DNA of 64,000 bases from Flagellimonas oceani (GTDB taxonomy: Bacteria > Bacteroidota > Bacteroidia > Flavobacteriales > Flavobacteriaceae). Shown in pieces: positions 8,866 to 18,100 of this stretch (position 1 is the stretch's first letter; every line of letters starts with the position of its first letter). The stretch covers positions 62,001-126,000 of the forward strand of contig NZ_CP049616.1 in the NCBI RefSeq assembly GCF_011068285.1, given 5' to 3'. Under the pieces are notes generated by a model, which saw only the letters and a program-made list of their open reading frames with translations, was not told the DNA's origin and did no database searches. The position numbers were made by a program, and so were the translations under genes.

Positions 8866-10143
8866 TTAATCAACGATAGCTTGGTAGATCAAGGCACGTA
8901 ACTTTCCATGATCATCAATATCGTTGGCGGGAATCAATTGGGTAAAATACACCACGACCAATTCCTCTTTGGGGTCGACCCAATACGAGGAGTGGTAGGC
9001 ACCGCCCCAACCATATTCACCGACCGAACCGGGAGTACCTCGTTCCCCTAGATCCTCCACCACAGAAAACCCTAGGCCAAAACCGGTGCCACCGACCCAT
9101 GGAAAGTTTGCTTTGCCCAAATGGTTCACCGTCATAAGCTCGACTGTTTTTGGGGAAAGAATGCGTTTTCCGTTCAAAATGCCCTTGTTCAGCATCATTT
9201 GCAAAAATTTGGCGTAGTCCATTGAGGTGCTCAGCAGTCCGGCACCACCGGAAAAACTTTTTCTTGGCCCTTCCACATAAGCACCTTGGCCGACCATGCC
9301 GCCAGGGTTTGGTGCTGGTTTTAACCCGTTCTCAGAAGGGGAATACACTGTGGCCAAACGCTCTTTTTTGTCCTTGGGCAGATAAAAATGGGTATCATTC
9401 ATGTTCAGGGGTTCAAAAATGTTTTCTGTTAGAAAAACATCCAATGTTTGTCCAGAAACAACTTCAATCAACGCTCCTAAAATATCGGTGTTGTACCCAT
9501 ATACAAATCGTTCTCCTGGTTGTGATTCGAAGGGAAGGTCAGCCATTCGGGTCACCGTCGCCAATATGGGCTCTTCGCGGTCAGCAAAATACCAGCCCTG
9601 TATTTTGGCTTTTTCCCAAAGGTCTGAAGCTATTCCCTCTCCATAGGATACTCCGGAGGTATGTGTCAACAAATCACGTATGGTGATTGGTCTATTTGCT
9701 TTTACGATTTCGTACGAACCATCATCCTTGCTTACGGCAACTTTGGTTTCCATAAAGGCGGGCATGTATTTTCCAACAGGGTCGGTGATCAACAATTTGC
9801 CCCGCTCTTGGAGCATCATAACACCAACACTTACAATGGCCTTGGTCTGGGAGGCAATCCTAAAGATGGAACTGTTTTTCATCGGAACATTGTTCTCCAG
9901 ATCATTTTTACCGAAAGATTCAAAATAGGCGATCTTGCCTTTTCGGGCTACAAGAACGGTGGCTCCCGGCAGCTCATTTCCATCAATATACCCCTCAAAG
10001 GTTTGTGATAACCTTTCCAATCGCTCGGAAGACATGCCAACTTCTTCAGGAGAGACTTTGACCAGCTGCTGGGCGCTTACTGTAAATTGTATAAAGAAGT
10101 ATAAAAGGAAAGTGGAAAATCTCAAAGGAAATGCAGTTTTCAT
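8866..10143 (-). CDS. Secreted serine hydrolase, class C beta-lactamase fold
   Basis: The 425-residue protein starts with a signal peptide (MKTAFPLRFSTFLLYFFIQF, cleaved after T-V-S-A). The catalytic S-x-x-K is seen in FRIASQTKAIVSVG, the second motif in RFVYGYNTDILG, and the third region in GGAYHSSYWVDPKEE. This is the broad penicillin-binding-protein/beta-lactamase/esterase family, acting in the periplasm or outside the cell. True beta-lactam resistance is not implied, since an esterase or peptidase is as likely. It stands apart on the minus strand, 26 nt downstream of a small unknown gene. Confidence 0.88.
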   Translation of the reverse strand: MKTAFPLRFSTFLLYFFIQFTVSAQQLVKVSPEEVGMSSERLERLSQTFEGYIDGNELPGATVLVARKGKIAYFESFGKNDLENNVPMKNSSIFRIASQTKAIVSVGVMMLQERGKLLITDPVGKYMPAFMETKVAVSKDDGSYEIVKANRPITIRDLLTHTSGVSYGEGIASDLWEKAKIQGWYFADREEPILATVTRMADLPFESQPGERFVYGYNTDILGALIEVVSGQTLDVFLTENIFEPLNMNDTHFYLPKDKKERLATVYSPSENGLKPAPNPGGMVGQGAYVEGPRKSFSGGAGLLSTSMDYAKFLQMMLNKGILNGKRILSPKTVELMTVNHLGKANFPWVGGTGFGLGFSVVEDLGERGTPGSVGEYGWGGAYHSSYWVDPKEELVVVYFTQLIPANDIDDHGKLRALIYQAIVD

Positions 10144-10169
10144 GATGGGTTGGGTAATATGTTTCTTTA

Positions 10170-10382
10170 TTATTTCTGAAGTTCCAGAAGTTCCAATGCC
10201 TTTTTTAACTCCTCTTGTAATTCATCATAACCGATGATGCGGCCAATACTTACATATTCCAAAAAGTGGGTCCGTAGATTTTGGTACAGGGTTTCCTTGA
10301 TTTGATTTTGCAATTGGATAACCTCCTTGGTCTGTTCCATACTTTCCAATTGCTTGTAAAGTTTTAAAATATCTGAGTTCAT
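10170..10382 (-). CDS. Small unknown protein, charged helical
   Basis: This 70-residue frame starts MNSDILKLYKQLESMEQTKE and ends in a Leu/Glu/Lys-rich segment (YDELQEELKKALELLELQK), so two amphipathic helices, possibly coiled coil, are likely. There is no signal peptide or membrane helix. I do not recognise a family. It lies 26 nt before the serine hydrolase on the same strand and may be co-transcribed with it. Codon use and composition look like a real gene, but its small size keeps confidence moderate. Confidence 0.5.
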   Translation of the reverse strand: MNSDILKLYKQLESMEQTKEVIQLQNQIKETLYQNLRTHFLEYVSIGRIIGYDELQEELKKALELLELQK

Positions 10383-10577
10383 GGTATCAGGTTTTCTTTA
10401 TTGTTTATTGTCTTTTTGGAATGGATATGGGTCCAATCCATGTAAAAAGAGTATAAATCAAGCAAAATACACCAAATCTTTTGGGAAAATACTTGATGAA
10501 CTTAAAAAAACGGAAACAATTCAATTTTGAGTTTCAATCTTCTAAACTCTTGATCAAAACAAATATAACGTTCTGTT

Positions 10578-11195
10578 TTATTCAAACAGCCCATGAATCT
10601 CTCCGTCGATACGGTTGATCACCTCTCCCAAATCCTCCGGGTTGTCCACAAAATCGAGGTTGTCCACATCAAAGATGAGCAGTTTGCCTTTTGCGTAGGT
10701 GTTCACCCAGGCCTCATAGCGTTCGTTCAAACGGCTGAGGTAATCAATGGAAATGGAATTTTCATAATCCCGCCCGCGCTTATGGATTTGATTCACCAAA
10801 TTGGGAATGGAGCTGCGCAGATATATCATTAGATCTGGTGGTTGCACCAAGGATTCCATCAACTCAAAAAGGCCCTTGTAATTTTCATAATCCCGGTTCG
10901 TCATGAGTCCCATGGCGTGCAGGTTAGGAGCAAATATGTGAGCATCTTCATAAATGGTCCTATCCTGGATAACACTTTTTCCACTTTCCCTGATCTTTAA
11001 AATTTGACGGTACCTGCTGTTCAAAAAGTAGATTTGGAGGTTGAAGCTCCATCGCTCCATTTGGGTGTAAAAATCGTCGAGATAAGGATTGTCCACCACA
11101 TCTTCAAAATGGGCCTCCCACTTGTAATGTTTTGCAAGTAAATTGGTCAACGTAGTTTTGCCGGCCCCAATGTTGCCTGCCACAGCAATATGCAT
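10578..11195 (-). CDS. Deoxynucleoside kinase (deoxyadenosine/deoxyguanosine kinase type)
   Basis: The 205-residue protein begins MHIAVAGNIGAGKTTLTNLL, a P-loop. DRTIYEDAHIFA matches the family's DRS/catalytic region, and RGRDYENSISIDYLSRLNERY is the Arg-rich lid. These are the motifs of the bacterial dAK/dGK family, which phosphorylates salvaged deoxynucleosides with ATP in the cytoplasm. Exact base preference cannot be told from the sequence. It is divergent from metK, with 328 bp between the starts. Confidence 0.88.
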   Translation of the reverse strand: MHIAVAGNIGAGKTTLTNLLAKHYKWEAHFEDVVDNPYLDDFYTQMERWSFNLQIYFLNSRYRQILKIRESGKSVIQDRTIYEDAHIFAPNLHAMGLMTNRDYENYKGLFELMESLVQPPDLMIYLRSSIPNLVNQIHKRGRDYENSISIDYLSRLNERYEAWVNTYAKGKLLIFDVDNLDFVDNPEDLGEVINRIDGEIHGLFE

Positions 11196-11319
11196 AAGAT
11201 GTCAGTGTTTTTAGTGTTTGTACCAAGGAAATCAAATCATCGCAATATACAAAGTATATCCACTTATCGAAAAAAAACTGGTTCAAATGGACGATGTTGC
11301 ATTGCCTTAAAACAAAGTT

Positions 11320-11348
11320 TTGAAATATCAACCAATTACGTACTTTTG
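11320..11348 (+). promoter_or_regulatory. Promoter of metK
   Basis: TTG at 11320-11322 is followed after 18 bp by TACTTTTG at 11341-11348. Both elements and spacing match the Bacteroidetes consensus TTG-N17-23-TAnnTTTG. Transcription would begin near 11355, leaving a leader of about 169 nt before metK. The remaining bases between 11196 and 11319 show nothing I can name. Confidence 0.7.
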
Positions 11349-11354
11349 CCCTTC

Positions 11355-11523
11355 AAAATGAGGAAAGATTTGACTGATTGCAACCTCTTTTCCTGAATTG
11401 TTCAGGATTAAAAATGCTAAAGCAGTTCGTGTCTGGCTAAATAAGGTCGGGGCATCTCCTCTCAAAGGATTAAAGAACTACTTCTTGCAGTTTTTGTCAA
11501 ATCTCTTGATATAAATTTTAGTA
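11355..11523 (+). promoter_or_regulatory. Long structured 5' leader of metK, candidate cis-regulatory RNA
   Basis: This is the untranslated region between the predicted start of transcription and metK. It holds a perfect 7-bp hairpin TCCTGAA-TTG-TTCAGGA (11391-11407), a TGCT/AGCA hairpin just after it, and a longer-range pairing AGTTC (11424-11428) with GAACT (11475-11479) enclosing TCCT/AGGA. A 12-codon ATG frame (11358-11396) ends inside the first hairpin. It lacks the conserved S-box core seen at 14927 and 30009, so if it senses SAM it is by another architecture. Function is inferred only from position and length. Confidence 0.35.
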
Positions 11524-12777
11524 ATGGCGTATTTGTTTACATCGGAATCCGTGAGTGAGGGTCATCCGGATAAAATTGCAGATCAGATCAGTGATGCATT
11601 GTTGGATAATTTTTTGGCCTTTGACCCAGAGAGCAAAGTGGCCTGCGAAACTATGGTGACCACGGGTCAGGTAGTGTTGGCTGGCGAGGTAAAGAGCCAT
11701 ACCTATGTGGATTTGCAGAGCATAGCTAGGGACGTTATCAATAAAATTGGCTACACCAAAGGTGAATATAAGTTTAGTGGTGATTCCTGTGGCGTGATTT
11801 CTTTGATTCACGAACAATCACAGGATATTAACCAAGGGGTGGATCGCGGCACCAAAGAAGAGCAGGGCGCTGGCGACCAGGGTATGATGTTCGGCTATGC
11901 CACCACCGAGACCGCCAACTACATGCCTTTGGCCCTGGATATTTCCCATAAAATTTTGGAAGTATTGGCCGATTTGAGGAGAGAAGGGACCCGAATTCCG
12001 TATTTGCGACCCGATGCCAAAGCGCAGGTAACGATTGAATACTCCGACGACAATGTTCCACAGCGTATCGATACCATAGTAGTTTCAACGCAACATGATG
12101 AGTTTGATGCGGACGAGGTGATGCTGGCCAAGATCAAGGACGATATCATCCATATTTTGATTCCGGAGGTGAAAAAGTTGTTGCCCGAGAGTATTCAGAA
12201 ATTATTTACGGACAACATTAAATACCACATCAACCCAACAGGGAAATTTGTGATCGGTGGCCCGCATGGCGATGCCGGCCTTACCGGAAGAAAAATAATT
12301 GTGGATACCTATGGAGGAAAAGGAGCCCACGGAGGAGGTGCCTTTAGCGGAAAGGATCCTAGCAAAGTGGACCGGAGCGCTGCCTATGCCGCCCGCCATA
12401 TGGCAAAAAATTTGGTGGCTGCCGGGGTTGCCGGTGAAATTTTGGTGCAGGTAAGCTACGCCATCGGGGTGGTGGAGCCCACATCCATTTTTGTGGACAC
12501 CTATAAATCTTCCAACGTGGATATGTCGGACGGCGAGATCGCCAAAAAGGCATCCGAACTTTTTGATATGAGACCGTTTGCCATCGAGGAACGCTTAAAA
12601 CTTCGCAACCCTATTTATTTGGAAACCGCCGCCTACGGACATTTGGGCAAACAACCCCGAACCAAGACCAAGGTATTCGAATCTCCTTACAATGGTAGGA
12701 TAGAAAAAGAAGTGGAACTCTTCACTTGGGAAAAACTGGATATGGTGGACAAGGTGAAGGAAACCTTTGGGCTATAA
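11524..12777 (+). CDS. metK: S-adenosylmethionine synthetase
   Basis: The 417-residue protein starts [20 protein letters not shown], whose GHPDK carries the catalytic His, and contains the [12 protein letters not shown] signature and the P-loop-like [16 protein letters not shown]. It makes SAM from methionine and ATP in the cytoplasm. It is a single-gene unit with its own promoter, a long leader and a terminator. It opens the methionine/sulfur block of this window, whose other members are under SAM riboswitches. Confidence 0.97.
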   Translation: MAYLFTSESVSEGHPDKIADQISDALLDNFLAFDPESKVACETMVTTGQVVLAGEVKSHTYVDLQSIARDVINKIGYTKGEYKFSGDSCGVISLIHEQSQDINQGVDRGTKEEQGAGDQGMMFGYATTETANYMPLALDISHKILEVLADLRREGTRIPYLRPDAKAQVTIEYSDDNVPQRIDTIVVSTQHDEFDADEVMLAKIKDDIIHILIPEVKKLLPESIQKLFTDNIKYHINPTGKFVIGGPHGDAGLTGRKIIVDTYGGKGAHGGGAFSGKDPSKVDRSAAYAARHMAKNLVAAGVAGEILVQVSYAIGVVEPTSIFVDTYKSSNVDMSDGEIAKKASELFDMRPFAIEERLKLRNPIYLETAAYGHLGKQPRTKTKVFESPYNGRIEKEVELFTWEKLDMVDKVKETFGL

Positions 12778-12799
12778 TCCATCAGAAAATAGAAATACT

Positions 12800-12827
12800 A
12801 AGGAGCTTCAACGAGGCTCCTTTTTTT
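12800..12827 (+). terminator. Rho-independent terminator after metK
   Basis: AAGGAGC (12800-12806) pairs with GCTCCTT (12816-12822), with a 9-nt loop and a run of T ending at 12827. Confidence 0.85.
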
Positions 12828-12879
12828 ATTGGCATACTATTACGGACTTTAGTAGCTTTAGCAAATCAAAAACGAAATA

Positions 12880-14814
12880 ATGAAAAGTTCTTTCAAGATT
12901 TTACTGCTTAGTATTTTACTGTTGACGGTGACCGTCAGTTGTAAGAAAACAACCAAGACGGAGGTGCAAGAGGTCGATACCTACGTGGCCGACAATTACA
13001 CCAAAAAAGAAGTGGACATTGAAATGCGCGATGGTATTACGTTGCATACCACCATATACTCTCCAAAGGATACATCAAAAAAGTACCCTATAATTATGCA
13101 GCGTACCCCCTACAGCTCCAGACCATACGGAGAAGGAAATTTTAAGACCAAAATTGGTCCGAACGAGCATTTGATGAAAGAAGGAAATGTCATTGTTTAC
13201 CAAGATGTTAGGGGTAGATGGCTCAGTGAAGGCCACTATGTGAATATGCGCGCCTATATTCCCAATAAAACCTCGGATGACCAAGTGGATGAAAGTTCGG
13301 ATACCTACGATACCATCGAGTGGTTGGTGAACAATGTGGAAAATAACAACGGTAATGTGGGTATTTGGGGGATTTCGTATCCCGGGCATTATGCCACCTA
13401 CGCTACTGTGGATGCACACCCGGCATTAAAAGCGGCTTCGCCGCAGGCCTGTATCGGGGATTTCTTTTTTGATGATTTTCACCATAACGGCGCCTATTTG
13501 TTGAGTTATTTTAGGGCTACTTCGCTTTTTGGAACTCAACGTCCCAATGGAGATGCACCAATTGATACGGCATGGTATACGTTGCCGAATTTGCCAACAG
13601 AGGACCAGTATCAGTTCTTTTTGGATGCAGGTCCGCTCAAAAATCTGGATTACTTTTTCGAATACGAAACTGCCGATACGCCCACCATGCGTCCAGAAGG
13701 TGTGACTGACGATTACTTTTGGAACGAACTGAAGGAGCATCCGAATTATGATGAAATGTGGCAGAGCCGCGGCCTGATCCAACACCTTAAAAATGTAAAG
13801 AGCAGTGTGGCGACCATGATTGTTGGCGGGTGGTTCGATGCTGAAGATTTGTACGGGCCGTTGGAGACCTACAAGAACATTGAAAAATATAACGAGGACA
13901 ACTACAATACAATGGTCTTTGGCCCTTGGGACCATGGGGGTTGGGCTCGTGACAAGGAACGTAACGTGGTGGGCAACTACTATTTTGGGGACTCCATTTC
14001 GTTGTTTTATCAGAAAGATATCGAAACCAAGTTCTTCAACCATTTTTTGAAAGGTGAGGGCGATAAAAACTCTGGATTGCCAGAGGCCTACGTTTTTGAT
14101 ACCGGTAAAAAGGAATGGAAAAAGTACGATACTTGGCCTCCGGAAAATGCTGCCAAACAAACCATGTACTTGTCCGATGACCAAGAGCTCACCTCAGAGC
14201 AAAAAGGAACTACTGGAATTCAGTTTATCAGCGATATAAAGAAACCTGTTCCCTATTCCGAAGATGTAAAGACCGTTTTTACCCCAAGAAAATACATGAC
14301 GGATGATCAGCGCTTTGCCGCCCGACGTTCCGATGTTCTGGTTTTTGAAACCGATGTGATGGAAGAAGACCTGACCTTGGCCGGCGATATTATGGCCCAT
14401 TTGAAAGTGGCTACCACGGGAACTGCAGCCGATTGGATCGTTAAGGTCATCGATGTGCACCCAGCGGATGCCGAGACCAACGAAGAAATGCAGGACCACC
14501 TTAAAATGAGCAATTACCATTTAATGGTGCGAAGTGAAGTGCTTCGTGGCCGATTCAGAAATAGTTTTTCCGATCCGGAACCTTTCACACCAAATGAGAA
14601 GACGGATGTGAACATAAAGCTTCAGGATGTGTTCCACACCATCAAAAAAGGGCACAAATTGCAAATTCAGGTGCAAAGCACTTGGTTCCCACTTATCGAT
14701 TTAAACCCACAGACCTATGTGGACAACATCTTTAAAGCGAACGAATCCGATTTCAAGACACAGACACATACCGTTTTCACCGATTCCAATATTGAGTTTA
14801 CGGTATTGAAATAA
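12880..14814 (+). CDS. CocE/NonD-family alpha/beta hydrolase lipoprotein
   Basis: The 644-residue protein has a lipoprotein signal peptide with lipobox ending T-V-S-C at about residue 21, so it is membrane-anchored outside the cytoplasm. The S15 peptidase/CocE core is intact: nucleophile Ser in GIWGISYPGHYATYA, Asp in VGGWFDAEDLYGP, His in FGPWDHGGWA, then the C-terminal jelly-roll domain (about residues 470-644, DVFHTIKKGHKLQIQVQS). Members act as X-Pro dipeptidyl peptidases, cocaine esterase-like or glutaryl-7-ACA acylases, so the substrate is open. A second, shorter relative is at 57788-59617. Confidence 0.88.
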   Translation: MKSSFKILLLSILLLTVTVSCKKTTKTEVQEVDTYVADNYTKKEVDIEMRDGITLHTTIYSPKDTSKKYPIIMQRTPYSSRPYGEGNFKTKIGPNEHLMKEGNVIVYQDVRGRWLSEGHYVNMRAYIPNKTSDDQVDESSDTYDTIEWLVNNVENNNGNVGIWGISYPGHYATYATVDAHPALKAASPQACIGDFFFDDFHHNGAYLLSYFRATSLFGTQRPNGDAPIDTAWYTLPNLPTEDQYQFFLDAGPLKNLDYFFEYETADTPTMRPEGVTDDYFWNELKEHPNYDEMWQSRGLIQHLKNVKSSVATMIVGGWFDAEDLYGPLETYKNIEKYNEDNYNTMVFGPWDHGGWARDKERNVVGNYYFGDSISLFYQKDIETKFFNHFLKGEGDKNSGLPEAYVFDTGKKEWKKYDTWPPENAAKQTMYLSDDQELTSEQKGTTGIQFISDIKKPVPYSEDVKTVFTPRKYMTDDQRFAARRSDVLVFETDVMEEDLTLAGDIMAHLKVATTGTAADWIVKVIDVHPADAETNEEMQDHLKMSNYHLMVRSEVLRGRFRNSFSDPEPFTPNEKTDVNIKLQDVFHTIKKGHKLQIQVQSTWFPLIDLNPQTYVDNIFKANESDFKTQTHTVFTDSNIEFTVLK

Positions 14815-14890
14815 TAATATTGAAGTTCGTGGGGCAAAGTCTTTTGAGGAAATTTTTCCAAAAGATTAGGAAAATCAATCTTTCCATCTG

Positions 14891-14898
14891 TATATTTG
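14891..14898 (+). promoter_or_regulatory. -7 promoter box of the metX-thrA-metZ transcript
   Basis: TATATTTG matches TAnnTTTG exactly and lies about 29 nt before the riboswitch P1 stem, so transcription would start just upstream of the aptamer. No -33 TTG at normal spacing is visible. Confidence 0.55.
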
Positions 14899-14926
14899 TC
14901 CCTCGAAGTTCAAACACGTATTGTTG

Positions 14927-15027
14927 GTTATCAAGAAAGGTGGAGGGAATAGACCCTTTGAAGCCTTAGCAACCCTTGACGCTCGTCATGAAGGTGCTAC
15001 GTTCTATCCCATTTGGGAATAGATAAC
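14927..15027 (+). promoter_or_regulatory. SAM-I (S-box) riboswitch upstream of the MetX-AK-HSD fusion
   Basis: P1 is formed by GTTATC (14927-14932) and GATAAC (15022-15027). The conserved core follows: CAAGAAAGGTGGAGGGA, the AGACCCTTTGAAGCC and TTAGCAACCC segments, a variable P3, AAGGTGCTAC, and a P4 hairpin made by TCTATCCC and GGGAATAGA. These are the S-box consensus elements. SAM binding stabilises P1 and lowers expression of downstream genes. Downstream, GGTGG-TTT-CCGCC (15034-15046) followed by a T-rich tract could be a terminator-type expression platform, and GACCC/GGGTC (15082-15095) is a further small hairpin before the start codon. Confidence 0.93.
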
Positions 15028-15108
15028 ATCACAGGTGGTTTCCGCCCCTCTTTCTTTTAGCCTTACTATTTATTAATTGTTGACCCTTTTGGGTCTATTA
15101 CTGTATTT

Positions 15109-18100
15109 ATGGATTTAAGGCATTTGGCCATATCAGATTTTAAAACATTGAGCGGGTCCGTTCAAGACATAAAGTTGTCATATCAAGTTTTTGGAAAACC
15201 CTTGCATACGGCACCCATCATTTTGGTGAACCATGCACTCACGGGCAATTCCAATGTTGCCGGGAAAGATGGGTGGTGGTCCGATCTTATCGGGGATGGA
15301 AAATGTATCGATACCGAGAAGTACACCATATTGTCTTTTAATATTCCTGGAAACGGTTTTGATGGTTTCATCATCGAAAACTATAAGGATTTTGTAGCTG
15401 GAGATATCGCCAGAATATTTCTTTGGGGACTGGAGCAATTGGAGATCGATAAACTGTTCGCCATCATTGGCGGCTCTTTGGGAGGTGGAATTGCTTGGGA
15501 AATGACGGCCATCAACCCAAATATCACGGAGCATTTGATTCCCGTGGCATCCGATTGGAAATCCACGGATTGGTTGATTGCCAACTGTCAGATTCAAGAG
15601 CAGTTTTTGGTCAATTCCAAACAACCCGTGCACGATGCCCGTATGCATGCGATGTTGTGCTACCGAACACCGGAATCTTTTAAAGAGCGATTCAAAAGAA
15701 GCACCAACGAGGAACTACAGGTTTTTAATGTGGAATCTTGGTTGATGCACCACGGTAAAAAATTGCAGGAGCGTTTTCAGCTATCAGCCTATAAATTGAT
15801 GAACCAACTGTTGAAATCCATCGATATCACCAGAAATGGTGAAGAAGCATTCAAGGCATTGCAGGATAGCGACACCAAAATCCACATTATTGGGGTCAAT
15901 TCCGATTTGTTCTTCACGGCGGAGGAGAACAAGGAGACATTTAAAAGATTGGCCCAGGCCAATACCAATGTGACTTATGGCGAGGTACAATCCGTACACG
16001 GTCACGATGCCTTTTTGATGGAGTTTGAACAATTGGAAAAATTGTTGGAGACCGTTTTCCAAAAGAATACCGAACGCATCAAAATATTGAAGTTCGGTGG
16101 GAAATCCCTGGCCAACGGAGAGGGCATTCAGCGTGTATTGAAAATTATCACCCAAAGGTTTGAAGCGGAAGAACACTTTGCAGTCGTGGTTTCCGCTCGT
16201 GGCAAGGCAACGGACCAACTGGAAAACTTGCTCGAAAAAGCGGCCAAGGGAGCTGATTTTCAAACCGATTTAAAGAAGTTTGCCGACTATCAAAAAAACA
16301 ATTTTGATGGAGTCGATATTGATGAAGAGCTGGCGACCATCGAAAAAATATTGAACGGGGTTTCCTTAACGGGCGATTACAGTCTCAAAACCAAAGATGA
16401 GGTATTGTCTTTTGGAGAATTGTTGTCCGCCAAATATGTAACGGCCGCGCTGAATACATCTGGGGTAAAAGCAAAGCTTTTGGATTCTCGAAAGTTGATC
16501 AGCACGGATGACAATTATAGCAATGCCGAAGTGGACTATGGCACCTCCAAAGAAAATGTACTTCGATATTTCCATGCACTGGAAAAGGATACCATCCCGA
16601 TAGTTACTGGATTTATTGGTTCCAACCGTGATGGTTCAACGACCACTTTGGGCAGGAACGGCAGCAATTATTCCGCAGCGCTGCTGGCCAATTTTTTGGA
16701 TGCGGGCGAGTTGATCAATTACACCCACGTGGATGGTATTTTCACGGCCAATCCGGATTTGGTGGCGGATGCGCGATTAATAGATGTGATTTCCTATGGC
16801 GAGGCCAATGAGCTCGCCAATTTCGGAGCAAATATTTTGCACGCGAAGACCATAATTCCACTGATCGAGAAAAACATTCCCTTGCGCATATGCAACACCT
16901 TCAATGATAATAACGAAGGCACGTTGATCGGTCCAAAAACCGATAATGGGGGCATCAAATCCCTTTCAGTGCTCGACAATATGGCCCTCATCAATTTGGA
17001 AGGTAGAGGACTGCTTGGTAAAGTGGGTGTGGACATGCGCATTTTTCGGGCATTGGGCCAAAATGGCATTAGCGTAGGTATTGTTTCTCAAGGGTCTTCG
17101 GAACGGGGCATTGGTCTCGTGGTGGATGCATCCAAAGCGGACAAAGCCAAGAAAGTGCTCGACCAAGAGTTTGAGACGGATTACTCTTCAAAAGACATCA
17201 ACCAGATTTCAGTGGTCAAAGATGTTTCGGTCATTTCCATTGTGGGAATGGATTTGAGCAGTTTTCACAAACCCTTCAATGCCTTGGCGAAGAACCAAAT
17301 CACGCCCTTGCTGTTCAACAATACGGTAACCGGGAAGAACGTGAGTATGGTGGTGAAGAAATCCGACTTGAACAAGGCCATCAATGTGATTCACGGACAG
17401 ATTTTCGGAATCGCTAGAAAAATCAATTTGGCGTTGTTTGGACACGGCAATGTCGGCGGAACGCTGATCAGTCAAATTCTGGATTCAAAAACCAGTATCG
17501 AAGACCGAAAAAGTATCGATTTAAAAGTGTTCGCTGTGGCAAATTCCAAAAAAGTGCTTTTGGATGCTTCGGGAGTGGGTTCGGATTGGAAGGAACGTTT
17601 GGAAAAAGAGGGGCAACCCTATCAAATCGAAGATATTACCGCTTTTGCGAAACAACATCATTTGGAAAACCTGATTGCGGTGGACAACACGGCGAGCAAA
17701 ACCTTTGTGCAGCAATATGAATCATTGATCGAGCACGGTTTTGACTTGGTTTCATCAAACAAGATTGCAAACACGCTGAGTTTTGAGAAATATAAATCAA
17801 TAAGAAAGTGTTTGGATAAAAATCAAAAACAATACCTGTACGAAACCAACGTAGGAGCAGGACTACCGTTGATAGATACCATCAAACTGTTGCATTTGTC
17901 CGGTGAGAACATCACTAGAATCAAAGGCGTGTTTTCGGGATCGCTAAGTTATATTTTCAATACCTTTTCCGAGAAAGATGTTTCTTTTTCAGAAATCGTA
18001 AAGGAGGCTATGGAAAGTGGCTTTACCGAACCCGACCCAAGAGAAGATTTGTCCGGTAACGACGTGGGAAGAAAACTATTGATTTTGGCCAGGGAATTGG

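Noticed and set aside
10418..10442. Imperfect hairpin (TGGAT...ATCCA) in the 195-bp gap before the deoxynucleoside kinase stop.
   Set aside because: The stem needs bulges and there is no T-tract in the correct place. No tRNA or other RNA gene could be made out in this gap.
11374..11519. A 48-codon open stretch in the metK leader whose translation looks protein-like (AKAVRVWLNKVGASPLKGL).
   Set aside because: There is no start codon in the frame, and no family is recognised. It may be chance or a decayed gene, so it is described only as part of the metK leader.
11355..11523. S-box riboswitch upstream of metK.
   Set aside because: None of the conserved core (GGTGGAGGGA, GCAACC, GGTGC) occurs here, although it is obvious at 14927 and 30009.
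13426..14184. A 252-codon open frame on the minus strand, and many others of 100-200 codons opposite known genes (for example 508-1023, 15178-15648, 21804-22679).
   Set aside because: They lie entirely within well-conserved genes on the other strand, have odd composition rich in Ile, Phe, His and Cys, and show no recognisable domain.
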